DNA of 6,200 nucleotides from Desulfobacteraceae bacterium (GCA_003354055.1 PIVQ01000447.1:1-6200), one strand, 5' to 3'; positions 1-6,153 are shown, counted from the first letter of the stretch. The notes: a model not told the origin generated them from the sequence alone. Numbers and translations: made by a program.

Positions 1-360
1 GGCTTAAAGCCTGCGTGGACCTATGATGTTTTTATCGAACTCTGGGTAAAGCCTAAGGATATGTTCCGGCCCTGCGTGGATCCTGAGATTGATGATACCC
101 GGTGTAACGTGAAGTTTTCAGATCCGGTACCGAAGGTGGATCAGATTCCCTGCTATCCCTGTTTTTATAAAAATCTCTACTTTCAGGATTTCAGGACCCG
201 GCCGGGTGTTCCATGGACCGGCATGGGCTATACCTATGACTGGGGGAATCCAAACCATCCATTCGGGGCCAGTGAGTTTATCCTGGTGCCTGGCGCATCC
301 TACGAAATACACCAGGTAAAAGGAACTCTGGAATATTTTAAAGATGCCTCTAAAGATTAA
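1..360 (+). CDS. C-terminal part of a conserved-looking protein of unknown function (5' end outside window)
   Basis: The frame is open from the first base to a TAA at 358-360, giving 119 residues without their N-terminus. The first ATG in frame (position 61) has no good SD, and the residues before it (WTYDVFIELWVKPKD) read as ordinary protein, so the gene very likely begins upstream of the window. The fragment is rich in aromatic residues, Pro and Gly. It has four cysteines, at fragment residues 25, 35, 51 and 54, the last two forming a CYPC (CxxC) pair. A distinctive stretch, PWTGMGYTYDWGNPNHPFGA, lies near residues 71-90 and is followed by a beta-rich SEFILVPGASYEI segment. No membrane segment is visible. 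I do not recognise an assigned function. The cysteines could bind metal or form disulfides in an exported protein, but that is inference. It ends 13 bp before the convergent transporter gene, with no obvious terminator between them. Confidence 0.8.
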   Translation, partial: GLKPAWTYDVFIELWVKPKDMFRPCVDPEIDDTRCNVKFSDPVPKVDQIPCYPCFYKNLYFQDFRTRPGVPWTGMGYTYDWGNPNHPFGASEFILVPGASYEIHQVKGTLEYFKDASKD

Positions 361-373
361 CATTTCCCGGACA

Positions 374-1228
374 TCAGAACCCGGAGATCAGCACAACCCC
401 TAAAATAGCAAGGATAACGCCGGAAGATTGCACCCGCCCGAATCTTTCCCTGATGATGACGGCACTGAGCAATACGGTTACCGCAGGATAAAGACTGCTG
501 ATGACCGCCACAATGCTGAGCATGCCTGAACGGGTCGCCAGGGCAAAGGAAAAGGCGGCCAGGGTATCCATGACGCCCATAAAAGCAATGATTGCCAGGT
601 GGCCCTTAGGTATGGCCTTGATGGACCGTCTGGAAACGGGAGAACGGGAAATCAGAATCACGGGTATCAAAAGGATAAAGGTGGTGGTCCGCATGATCAT
701 CGATGCCCCGAGGGGATCGGTTTCACAGGCATTATCCATGAGAATGAAATAAAAACCGATGCAGACAGCCGCACCAAGGGCATACTGAATCCCATTGGTC
801 CATTTGATTTTACCATCGTCTTTACTTTTCTCCATGGCAGCCAGAATGGTGCCGAGAAAGGCAGCTGCCATACCTGTCAGCTTCAGGCCGGACAGGGTGT
901 CCCCGCTTATTATCCCCCAGATCACCGGCAGGATCACCCCGGTGGCGCTGATGGGGGCAAGTATGGACATGGTTCCCATGGCAAGGCTCCGGTATAGCAA
1001 ATACATGGCCGCAATCCCCGTGATTCCGGCCGGAACTGCCCAAACCAGGTTGGGATCAATTGAAAAAGACCTGCCCGACCCCACAAGGATGGTGCCAAGA
1101 AGGACAACGCCAACCCCGTTTGAAATGATTAATACCGTCAAAACCGGCAAATCGCGGCTCTTAAGTCCTCCGATAAAATCAGCAATTCCCCACCCCAGAC
1201 AGGCGGCCATGGCAAACCCGATTGACAT
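374..1228 (-). CDS. EamA/DMT-superfamily inner-membrane transporter
   Basis: The 284-residue protein is almost entirely hydrophobic, with about ten predicted membrane segments in two homologous EamA-type halves (roughly residues 1-130 and 145-284), the usual length and plan of drug/metabolite transporters. The second half ends in the typical family block SSLYPAVTVLLSAVIIRERF followed by a Gly-rich last helix (GVILAILGVVLISGF). The N-terminal GWGIADFIGG is also characteristic of helix 1. Substrates of the family are varied (amino acids, metabolites, drugs) and cannot be read from sequence. The start is the ATG whose complement is at 1226-1228, because an AGGAG (complement of 1236-1240) lies 7 nt before it. 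A longer frame reaching a TTG at 1327 would add a polar, non-membrane tail and has no SD. The gene is divergent from the LysR-type gene, which is the likely regulator of this exporter or importer. Family assignment is firm; direction and substrate are unknown. Confidence 0.92.
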   Translation of the reverse strand: MSIGFAMAACLGWGIADFIGGLKSRDLPVLTVLIISNGVGVVLLGTILVGSGRSFSIDPNLVWAVPAGITGIAAMYLLYRSLAMGTMSILAPISATGVILPVIWGIISGDTLSGLKLTGMAAAFLGTILAAMEKSKDDGKIKWTNGIQYALGAAVCIGFYFILMDNACETDPLGASMIMRTTTFILLIPVILISRSPVSRRSIKAIPKGHLAIIAFMGVMDTLAAFSFALATRSGMLSIVAVISSLYPAVTVLLSAVIIRERFGRVQSSGVILAILGVVLISGF

Positions 1229-1235
1229 AGATATT

Positions 1236-1240
1236 CTCCT
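1236..1240 (-). promoter_or_regulatory. Ribosome binding site of the EamA transporter
   Basis: The minus strand reads AGGAG, followed by a 7-nt spacer and the ATG at 1228. This site decides the start: the upstream in-frame TTG at 1327 has nothing comparable. Confidence 0.8.
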
Positions 1241-1285
1241 GATGTTTAATTTTTTCTTGCCATCAGGATAGACCAGGTATATACA

Positions 1286-1355
1286 ATTAGTAAAATTAAT
1301 CCTTTTTATATATTGGATAACTATCAATTATGTATATTGAATGATTGTAAATCAT
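1286..1355. promoter_or_regulatory. Divergent control region with LysR-type T-N11-A dyads
   Basis: The AT-rich spacer between the transporter and the LysR-type gene carries three dyads that fit the T-N11-A rule of LysR-family boxes. They are ATTA-N7-TAAT (1286-1300), ATTG-N9-CAAT (1312-1328) and the perfect 6-3-6 palindrome ATGATTGTAAATCAT (1341-1355). Their centres are about 27 and 28 bp apart. A fourth dyad, TCAAT-N7-ATTGA (1324-1340), overlaps the second. The last palindrome is the best recognition-site candidate and covers the start codon of the regulator gene, which would suit autorepression. Low-complexity AT sequence produces such dyads by chance, so only the 1341-1355 palindrome deserves real weight. 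Confidence 0.5.
1333..1338 (+). promoter_or_regulatory. Possible -10 element of the LysR-type gene
   Basis: TATATT matches the sigma-70 -10 consensus at five of six positions. Initiation about 7 nt downstream would leave a leader of only about 9 nt before the ATG at 1354, consistent with the missing SD. No good -35 hexamer is seen at 16-18 bp, so this remains weak. Confidence 0.25.
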
Positions 1356-2301
1356 GTATCCGGATTTAAACCGACTCAAAGTATTCTATTACGTCTACCA
1401 GGCCAACAGCATTATCAAGGCAGCTGAAAAGCTATATATTTCACAACCTGCCGTAAGCCAGCAGATTAAAAAACTTGAAACCGAGATAAAGGCGCCCCTG
1501 TTTACACGTCTTCATAAACGAATCGTCCCCACCAGTGCGGCCCACAGACTGTTTGGAACGGTGGAGCCTTTCTTAAAAAAACTGGCCTGTGAAATTGAAA
1601 ACATCTCAACCCCCATGGACCGGCCTTACGGCACCTTGACTATCGGGGCTCCCATCATTTTCGGGACAACCTACCTGCCCCGCATCTGTCATGCGTTCAG
1701 AACAAAGTACCCCGATGTCAAATTTACAGTAAAATTCGGAGAGTCTGATGTTATTCTGGATATGTTGAACAAAGGAGAACTGGATCTGGCATTGATCGAT
1801 TTTTTTTCACCCTATGACCAGCTTCCAGGCAAACCGGAATTGTATAAAATTGACTCCCTGATGCTGGAAAATTTTATTCTGGCCTGCTCCCGGGAATACT
1901 ACGAAGCAAAGGTAAAAGAAGATATCTCATTGGAAAATCTTATCAGCCTGGACTACTTAACAGATGAAAATGACCCCATAATCTTAAGGCATTGGTTCTG
2001 GTTCTATTTTAATAAAACAAGTCCCAATTTAAACATTGTCATGGCCATTGAGGCCCACCAGGCATTGATGGCCTGCATCCGAAGAGGCATGGGCATGGCC
2101 ATAACCTCCTATCACCTGTTTGCAGGAGAAATTGAACAAGAGACGATCATTCCCATCTTTCCAACCAAAGAAAAACTGATCAACACCATTTCCATGGTAT
2201 CTTTGAGGGCCAGCGTGCCCACGGTCACACAAAAAACATTTCAAACCTTCTTAAAAAACAGATTTGACTCTGGTACCTGTGACATAATCACCCCCGGTTG
2301 A
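1354..2301 (+). CDS. LysR-family transcriptional regulator
   Basis: The 315-residue protein has the standard LysR length and layout. An N-terminal winged helix-turn-helix (about residues 4-63) includes AAEKLYISQPAVSQQIKKLE at 23-42, the family signature. A linker helix follows to about residue 90, then the periplasmic-binding-protein-like effector domain (about 92-300) opening with GTLTIGAP. Such proteins bind DNA as tetramers and respond to a small co-inducer; the ligand cannot be inferred here. The start is fixed because an in-frame TAA at 1348-1350 lies just upstream and the next Met is beyond the DNA-binding domain. The ATG has no recognisable SD, so translation may start from a very short leader. 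A palindromic T-N11-A box overlaps the start codon, pointing to autoregulation. Control of the divergent EamA transporter is the natural inference. The 3' end overlaps the convergent kinase gene by 14 bp. Confidence 0.95.
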   Translation: MYPDLNRLKVFYYVYQANSIIKAAEKLYISQPAVSQQIKKLETEIKAPLFTRLHKRIVPTSAAHRLFGTVEPFLKKLACEIENISTPMDRPYGTLTIGAPIIFGTTYLPRICHAFRTKYPDVKFTVKFGESDVILDMLNKGELDLALIDFFSPYDQLPGKPELYKIDSLMLENFILACSREYYEAKVKEDISLENLISLDYLTDENDPIILRHWFWFYFNKTSPNLNIVMAIEAHQALMACIRRGMGMAITSYHLFAGEIEQETIIPIFPTKEKLINTISMVSLRASVPTVTQKTFQTFLKNRFDSGTCDIITPG

Positions 2302-4483
2302 TTGCCTTATCCTTGATGACGACATCGGCCTGATTTTCCCTGAGCACCAATTTATTGATTTTCCGGATCAGGACCTGACTGTCCACAGGCTTGGTTGTAT
2401 AATCATCCATGCCTGCCTTGAGGCATTTATCCATGTCTCCGAGCATGGCATGGGCGGTAAGGGCAATGATGGGAATCTTAGGATCAAAGCGATCCTTCTC
2501 TGCCGACCGGATGTGCCTGGCACATTCATACCCGTCCATTACCGGCATTTGCACATCCATGATCACCAGATCAAAGCTGTCCTTTTCAAGATATTCAAGG
2601 GCCAGGCAGCCGTCGCTGGCTGTGTGATTGGCAAATCCGGCCTTATCCAAAATTTTCTGCATGATCTTCTGGTTGACCGGATGGTCTTCCACCACAAGGA
2701 TCTTAAGATCCTGCTGCCTTGACTCAATGATACTGTGGCGGGTCAGCAGTTGTTCTTCCTCATCCTGTTCTTTTCCGGATGACCTGGAAAAGGCCATGAC
2801 AATGGCGTCAAAAAGCTGTGACCGCCGGATGGGCTTGGCCAGGTAGGCATCAAAGCCTATTTTTTTCATGGCAGCCGCTTCCCCCCGCAGCCCCTGAGAG
2901 GTGAGCATGACCAGCTTAATTTCTTTTGTCAGAGGATCGGTTCTTAAGGCTTCTCCCACCTTTGACCCGTCAATGCCCGGCATCTGAAAATCCGTAATAA
3001 CCATTTCAAAAGGCAGGTTGGTTTTGGCCATCATTGTGCAAATCTGAATACCGTGGCGACCGTCAGTGGCAGCGTCCACCACAAATCCCCATTTGGTTAA
3101 AAAACCTTTGAGAACGTCCAGGTTCAAGTGATTGTCATCGATAATCAGAATCCGCTTTCCCTTAAGATCAGATGGCGGTGCTTTTACCTGTTCCGTTACT
3201 CCCTGCTGGCGTTTGAGCTTCAGGGTGAAACTGAATTCAGAGCCCACCCCCGTCTTGCTTTTCACCTGGATATCGCCGCCCATGAGGTCGCAAAGCTGCT
3301 TTGAAATGGCAAGGCCCAGGCCGGTGCCGCCGTATTTCCGGGTGATGGAGGTATCCACCTGATGAAAAGACTGGAACAGGCTATCGGTTTCGGCCGCGGT
3401 CATCCCGATACCGGTATCCCTGATTGAAAATTTTATCTTGGTCTCATGGTCTGTCTCCCTGATCAAAGAGACCACAAGGCTGATGTCCCCGCCCTTGTCC
3501 GTAAATTTAACGGCGTTTCCCAGAAGATTCATCAGAATCTGACGTACCCTTCCTGGATCCCCGATGAGCAGGGACGACACGTCATCCTCGATCATACAGG
3601 CCAGTTCAAGCCCCGTTTCATGGCATCGTAAGGCCATAAGGTCCAGAGTTTCTTCCACCAGGTTTCTCAGGTTGAAATCAATTTCCTCGATATCAAGCTT
3701 GCCGGCTTCAATCTTTGAAAAATCCAGAATATCGTTAAGAATGGTCAGCAGGGTTTCCGCACTCTGTTTAATGGTATCAAGACCGCTTCTGGCTTCAGGG
3801 TCAAGGGGTTCATCCAGCAAGATATTGGTCATGCCGATAACCCCGTTCATCGGGGTCCGGATCTCATGACTCATATTGGCCAAAAAACTGCTCTTGGCCT
3901 TGCTTGCCGCCTCAGCAGCTTCGGTCATGTCAAAGGCGTGGTCAATGGCCTGCTGAAGATTATGATTCAGGGATTCCAGCTCTTTGGTCCGGTTTTTAAG
4001 TTCCCGGTTCAGACTCTGGATCCGTTTTTCCGACAGCCTTTGCTGTGTAACATCCCGGAGAATGACAAAGGTGCCGATGGTTTCCCGTTCTTCGTTTTTG
4101 AATACCCCACATGACAGTTCCACATCCAGAGAATTGCCATCTTTGGTCATGCGACGGGTCCGGAGTTCAACCTGGCCATTTTCAATAAGCCTGGCAATAG
4201 CATCCATGGTTTCAATCTGATTTTTCTCAGGAACAAAATCCAGACGGTCTCCCACCACCTCATCCAGGGTCCAGCCGAATACATGGGTAAAGGCCGGATT
4301 CAGATATCCCACTTCCCCTTTTAAATTATAGATGACAATCGGATTGGGTGATGCTTCCAGGACAGAATTCAGATGGACCTGGATTCCCTTAAGCGTAGTG
4401 ATTTCTGCCCTGGCCGAGGCCAGTTCGTCCGTTAATCCGGCAACCTTGTTTTCAAGTTCGGAAACCTGGGTGTTTTCTGACAA
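2288..4483 (-). CDS. Cytoplasmic hybrid sensor histidine kinase (PAS-HisKA-HATPase-REC-REC)
   Basis: The 731-residue protein has no membrane segment or signal peptide, so it should sense a cytoplasmic cue. In order: a short N-terminal coiled coil (about 5-38), one PAS domain (about 38-147), a second coiled coil (147-197), HisKA with FLANMSHEIRTPMNG and phospho-acceptor His206, then HATPase_c. The ATPase shows N-box Asn319/Asn323, G1 DTGIG at 356-360, F-box LFQSFHQVD at 369-377 and G2 GGTGLGL at 385-391. Two receiver domains follow: REC1 (about 444-565; Asp449/450, phospho-Asp498, Thr528, Lys550) and REC2 (about 594-715; Glu599/Asp600, phospho-Asp643, Thr676, Lys698). All key residues are intact, so both receivers look active. 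It resembles BarA-type kinases but lacks a C-terminal Hpt domain, so a separate Hpt protein would be needed for an outgoing relay. The start is TTG, chosen because AAGGAGG lies 5 nt upstream. It is divergent from a BaeR-like regulator and may or may not be its partner. Confidence 0.95.
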   Translation of the reverse strand: MSENTQVSELENKVAGLTDELASARAEITTLKGIQVHLNSVLEASPNPIVIYNLKGEVGYLNPAFTHVFGWTLDEVVGDRLDFVPEKNQIETMDAIARLIENGQVELRTRRMTKDGNSLDVELSCGVFKNEERETIGTFVILRDVTQQRLSEKRIQSLNRELKNRTKELESLNHNLQQAIDHAFDMTEAAEAASKAKSSFLANMSHEIRTPMNGVIGMTNILLDEPLDPEARSGLDTIKQSAETLLTILNDILDFSKIEAGKLDIEEIDFNLRNLVEETLDLMALRCHETGLELACMIEDDVSSLLIGDPGRVRQILMNLLGNAVKFTDKGGDISLVVSLIRETDHETKIKFSIRDTGIGMTAAETDSLFQSFHQVDTSITRKYGGTGLGLAISKQLCDLMGGDIQVKSKTGVGSEFSFTLKLKRQQGVTEQVKAPPSDLKGKRILIIDDNHLNLDVLKGFLTKWGFVVDAATDGRHGIQICTMMAKTNLPFEMVITDFQMPGIDGSKVGEALRTDPLTKEIKLVMLTSQGLRGEAAAMKKIGFDAYLAKPIRRSQLFDAIVMAFSRSSGKEQDEEEQLLTRHSIIESRQQDLKILVVEDHPVNQKIMQKILDKAGFANHTASDGCLALEYLEKDSFDLVIMDVQMPVMDGYECARHIRSAEKDRFDPKIPIIALTAHAMLGDMDKCLKAGMDDYTTKPVDSQVLIRKINKLVLRENQADVVIKDKAINRG

Positions 4484-4488
4484 GCGAC

Positions 4489-4495
4489 CCTCCTT
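4489..4495 (-). promoter_or_regulatory. Strong ribosome binding site before the TTG start of the hybrid kinase
   Basis: The minus strand reads AAGGAGG, then GTCGC, then TTG. This nearly full anti-SD match at 5-nt spacing supports TTG at 4483 as the true start; no ATG or GTG in the frame is similarly placed. Confidence 0.85.
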
Positions 4496-4525
4496 AGGCT
4501 GAAATCATTTTCCTTGGATCGAATC

Positions 4526-4534
4526 ACTATATCA
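4526..4534 (-). promoter_or_regulatory. Possible extended -10 promoter element of the hybrid kinase
   Basis: The minus strand reads TGATATAGT, that is TGn followed by TATAGT (five of six matches to TATAAT). The -35 position has only a poor match, as is usual for extended -10 promoters. It would give a leader of roughly 35 nt before the TTG start. Confidence 0.35.
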
Positions 4535-4591
4535 CGAAAATCAGGTGCATGCCACCACCCAAGCGTACAGCGGACAGTTGAAATGTGTAAA

Positions 4592-4688
4592 CATCTTGAG
4601 GCTTTCTCCCGCATCTTGAACCAGTTTCTTTAGGGCAATCTGTGAAAATTCACTTCAATATACAGATTCTCCCGGAATCTTGGAGATT
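4592..4688. repeat. Cluster of nested inverted and direct repeats in the kinase/regulator spacer
   Basis: Direct repeats: CATCTTGA at 4592-4599 and 4612-4619 (20 bp apart), and TTCTCCCG at 4604-4611 and 4667-4674 (63 bp apart), each TTCTCCCG followed by ATCTTG. Inverted repeats: AATCTGT (4637-4643) with ACAGATT (4662-4668), enclosing the palindrome GTGAAAATTCAC (4642-4653); AGATTC (4664-4669) with GAATCT (4675-4680); and AATCT (4676-4680) with AGATT (4684-4688). The arms are mutually exclusive, so alternative hairpins or an operator array are both possible. OmpR-family regulators often bind direct repeats, so the adjacent BaeR-like protein is a candidate binder; that is inference. Confidence 0.45.
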
Positions 4689-4764
4689 ACCCACGATATT
4701 AAAGACGGATGGATCAATCCAGGTGCAGGCTATCGGCCGGCAGCGGCTTAGGGTTGAGTAATTA

Positions 4765-4793
4765 TTGCCATTTGGGCGGTATGAACATTAAAT
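4765..4793 (+). promoter_or_regulatory. Possible sigma-70-type promoter of the BaeR-like regulator
   Basis: TTGCCA (4765-4770, five of six matches to TTGACA), a 17-bp spacer and TTAAAT (4788-4793, four of six matches to TATAAT) stand upstream of the response regulator. Initiation near 4800 would give a leader of about 47 nt. Pattern match only. Confidence 0.35.
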
Positions 4794-4834
4794 GTGACCA
4801 TTAGAATTGAGCTGTCTGTTTACGGCAGTTAAGA

Positions 4835-4842
4835 GGGGGAGG
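4835..4842 (+). promoter_or_regulatory. Ribosome binding site of the BaeR-like regulator
   Basis: GGGGGAGG ends 4 nt before the ATG at 4847 and fixes that start. Confidence 0.8.
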
Positions 4843-4846
4843 TATC

Positions 4847-5530
4847 ATGTTGGGAAACCACATCCTTGTTGTTGAAGACGAACCGGAAATTGCTAGGATT
4901 TTAAGGGATTATCTGGCCAGTGAAGGCTTTTCGGTATCCATATTAAACCGGGGCGACAAGGTTGTTTCCTTTGTCAAAGGCCAACAGCCGATAATGGTTC
5001 TGCTGGACATCATGATTCCCTATAAGGACGGCTTAAGTGTGTGTAAGGAAATCAGAACATTTTCAGATGTTTCCATTATCATGATCACAGCCCGGGTAGA
5101 TGAAATAGACCGGATACTGGGGCTTGAACTGGGGGCTGATGATTATATCTGCAAACCCTTCAGCCCAAGGGAAGTTGTGGTACGGGTGAAAACCGTATTA
5201 CGCAGAATCCTTAAAAAAAGATCTGACAAAATTTTGTCCGCAGGCCATATCACCGTCAACCGGACAGCCCGTTCAGTCAGCATCAAGGGAAAAGAACTGA
5301 ATCTGACCCCCAGTGAATTTAAAATAATTTCCGTACTCATGGAAAGCCCGAACCAGGTGTTCAGCAGAACCCAATTGATTGAGCAGGTTCAGGGGTATAG
5401 CTATGAGGGGTATGACCGGACCATAGATTTCCACATTAAAAACCTGAGAAAAAAAATATCAGCCTGCCTCCCGGACAAAAAAATCATCTACTCCATATAC
5501 GGATTCGGATATAAGCTGGTACACGAGTAG
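4847..5530 (+). CDS. BaeR-like OmpR/PhoB-family two-component response regulator
   Basis: The 227-residue protein has a full receiver domain (about 4-118) with acidic pocket Glu10/Asp11, phospho-acceptor Asp54 (VLLDIMIP), Thr81 and Lys103. A C-terminal winged-helix DNA-binding domain (about 130-226) follows, with recognition helix around YDRTIDFHIKNLRKKI (189-204) and the final wing YGFGYKL. From memory, the segment EIDRILGLELGADDYICKPF and the SPREVVVRVKT that follows closely match E. coli BaeR, the envelope-stress regulator of efflux genes, so BaeR is the nearest named relative. Orthology is not claimed: no BaeS-type membrane kinase lies beside it in the window, and the neighbouring kinase is a cytoplasmic hybrid. 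When phosphorylated it should bind direct-repeat operators, and the repeat-rich spacer just upstream is a candidate target. The stop is TAG, followed by a hairpin. Family assignment is firm; the regulon is unknown. Confidence 0.95.
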   Translation: MLGNHILVVEDEPEIARILRDYLASEGFSVSILNRGDKVVSFVKGQQPIMVLLDIMIPYKDGLSVCKEIRTFSDVSIIMITARVDEIDRILGLELGADDYICKPFSPREVVVRVKTVLRRILKKRSDKILSAGHITVNRTARSVSIKGKELNLTPSEFKIISVLMESPNQVFSRTQLIEQVQGYSYEGYDRTIDFHIKNLRKKISACLPDKKIIYSIYGFGYKLVHE

Positions 5531-5550
5531 AGACAATGGGGGCAAATTAT

Positions 5551-5587
5551 AAACCCCAGGCAGCTATGATTGGCTGGCCGGGGTTTT
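5551..5587. terminator. Imperfect hairpin between convergent genes, probable (bidirectional) terminator
   Basis: AAACCCC (5551-5557) pairs with GGGGTTT (5580-5586). The inner bases extend this to a 14-bp stem with two mismatches and an 8-nt loop. On the plus strand it runs into TTTT, with a further T6 tract at 5598-5603. It lies about 20 bp after the regulator stop. On the minus strand it is 37 bp after the EF-hand gene and is followed by only TTT, so termination in that direction is less certain. Confidence 0.6.
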
Positions 5588-5623
5588 AGCGAGAAACTTT
5601 TTTATTTTACCGGTAGATCCGGA

Positions 5624-6139
5624 TCAAACTGTTATATCAAGGTCATCATCCTCTGTTCGGGATTCCAGATATTCCAGCAATTGCGACAGGAGATCTGCAT
5701 CTGTTATTTCGGATCCTGTGGTATCGGTTCCGCTCTGGGCTGCATAGGCATCGCTCACCATCTGTGGCGGAGGAGGAGGCGGCGCAAACCCTGCGTCATC
5801 AAGGACGGATTTCAGCTCAGAACCGCTTAATACCCCATCCTCGTCCAGATCATAATCTGAAAAACTTCCGCTGACTTCAGTGCCTGTAACCTCAAGAATA
5901 CCTTCGGATAGGGTTTCATACTCCTCTTCAGAGACACCACCGCTTGCATCCGAATCCGCGGCATTAAACATACCGAGCTTATCCTGCCCGGCTCCATCAG
6001 CGGCATCCCCGCCCTGTGGCGGCGGGGGTGGAGGCGGGAAATCTCCTCCCTGGACCCCCTGGGAACTGCTGCTACTCTGCTGGGAAGAAAATGAAATCAT
6101 ATTGACAAGATTACTTGTGCTACCAATACTTCCAACCAT
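5624..6139 (-). CDS. Proline/serine-rich EF-hand calcium-binding protein
   Basis: The 171-residue acidic protein has a Ser/Gln-rich N-terminus (about 16-30), a run of seven prolines (35-41), an EF-hand pair (about 55-118), a second run of six prolines (120-125) and an acidic C-terminal tail (EDDDLD). Both calcium loops are complete: DSDASGGVSEEE (62-73) and DLDEDGVLSGSE (97-108), each with acidic residues at positions 1, 3 and 12 and Gly at position 6; the second has Asp at position 5. This supports real calcium binding. There is no hydrophobic signal peptide or membrane helix, so location is uncertain. The Ser-rich start resembles small bacterial EF-hand proteins that automatic pipelines name after the Xanthomonas effector XopAW. 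Nothing here supports type III secretion, and that label should not be read as function. The start is secure: AAAGGAGG lies 6 nt before the ATG. It converges on the BaeR-like gene. Confidence 0.9.
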   Translation of the reverse strand: MVGSIGSTSNLVNMISFSSQQSSSSSQGVQGGDFPPPPPPPQGGDAADGAGQDKLGMFNAADSDASGGVSEEEYETLSEGILEVTGTEVSGSFSDYDLDEDGVLSGSELKSVLDDAGFAPPPPPPQMVSDAYAAQSGTDTTGSEITDADLLSQLLEYLESRTEDDDLDITV

Positions 6140-6145
6140 GACCTG

Positions 6146-6153
6146 CCTCCTTT
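6146..6153 (-). promoter_or_regulatory. Ribosome binding site of the EF-hand protein
   Basis: The minus strand reads AAAGGAGG, a 6-nt spacer and ATG at 6139: a near-ideal site that suggests efficient translation. Confidence 0.85.

Larger units (their letters stand above)
4484..4846. other. Non-coding divergent spacer between kinase and response regulator
   Basis: This 363-bp stretch separates the divergent kinase and regulator genes. I find no convincing gene in it: frames are short, lack SDs or have no protein-like composition. It holds the kinase RBS and a possible kinase promoter at its left end, a repeat-rich core at about 4592-4688, and a possible promoter plus strong RBS for the regulator at its right end. 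It is larger than two simple promoters need, so a regulatory role for the core is plausible. An unannotated small RNA cannot be excluded. Confidence 0.6.

Noticed and set aside
795..1271. Open plus-strand frame of 158 codons opposite the transporter, and a second one at 599-997
   Set aside because: Both are antisense to a clear EamA gene. Their composition is not protein-like and they lack SDs.
1229..1327. N-terminal extension of the transporter to a TTG at 1327
   Set aside because: The added 33 residues are not membrane-like and have no SD. The ATG at 1228 has AGGAG at 7 nt and begins the usual first helix. The extension would also cover the divergent control region.
3564..3869. 101-codon plus-strand frame inside the kinase
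   Set aside because: It is antisense to the HisKA/HATPase coding region, where all motifs are intact; Ser/Arg-rich shadow.
4432..4614. 60-codon minus-strand frame overlapping the kinase start and the spacer
   Set aside because: It has no SD or recognisable protein features, and overlaps the secure kinase start in another frame.
4641..4653. CRP-like site TGTGAAAATTCAC
   Set aside because: The half-sites are separated by 4 bp, not 6, and the second half-site is incomplete; kept only as part of the repeat cluster.
4781..4804. Seven-codon frame (MNIKCDH) in the leader of the BaeR-like gene
   Set aside because: It has no convincing SD and overlaps the proposed -10 element; too short to support as a leader peptide.
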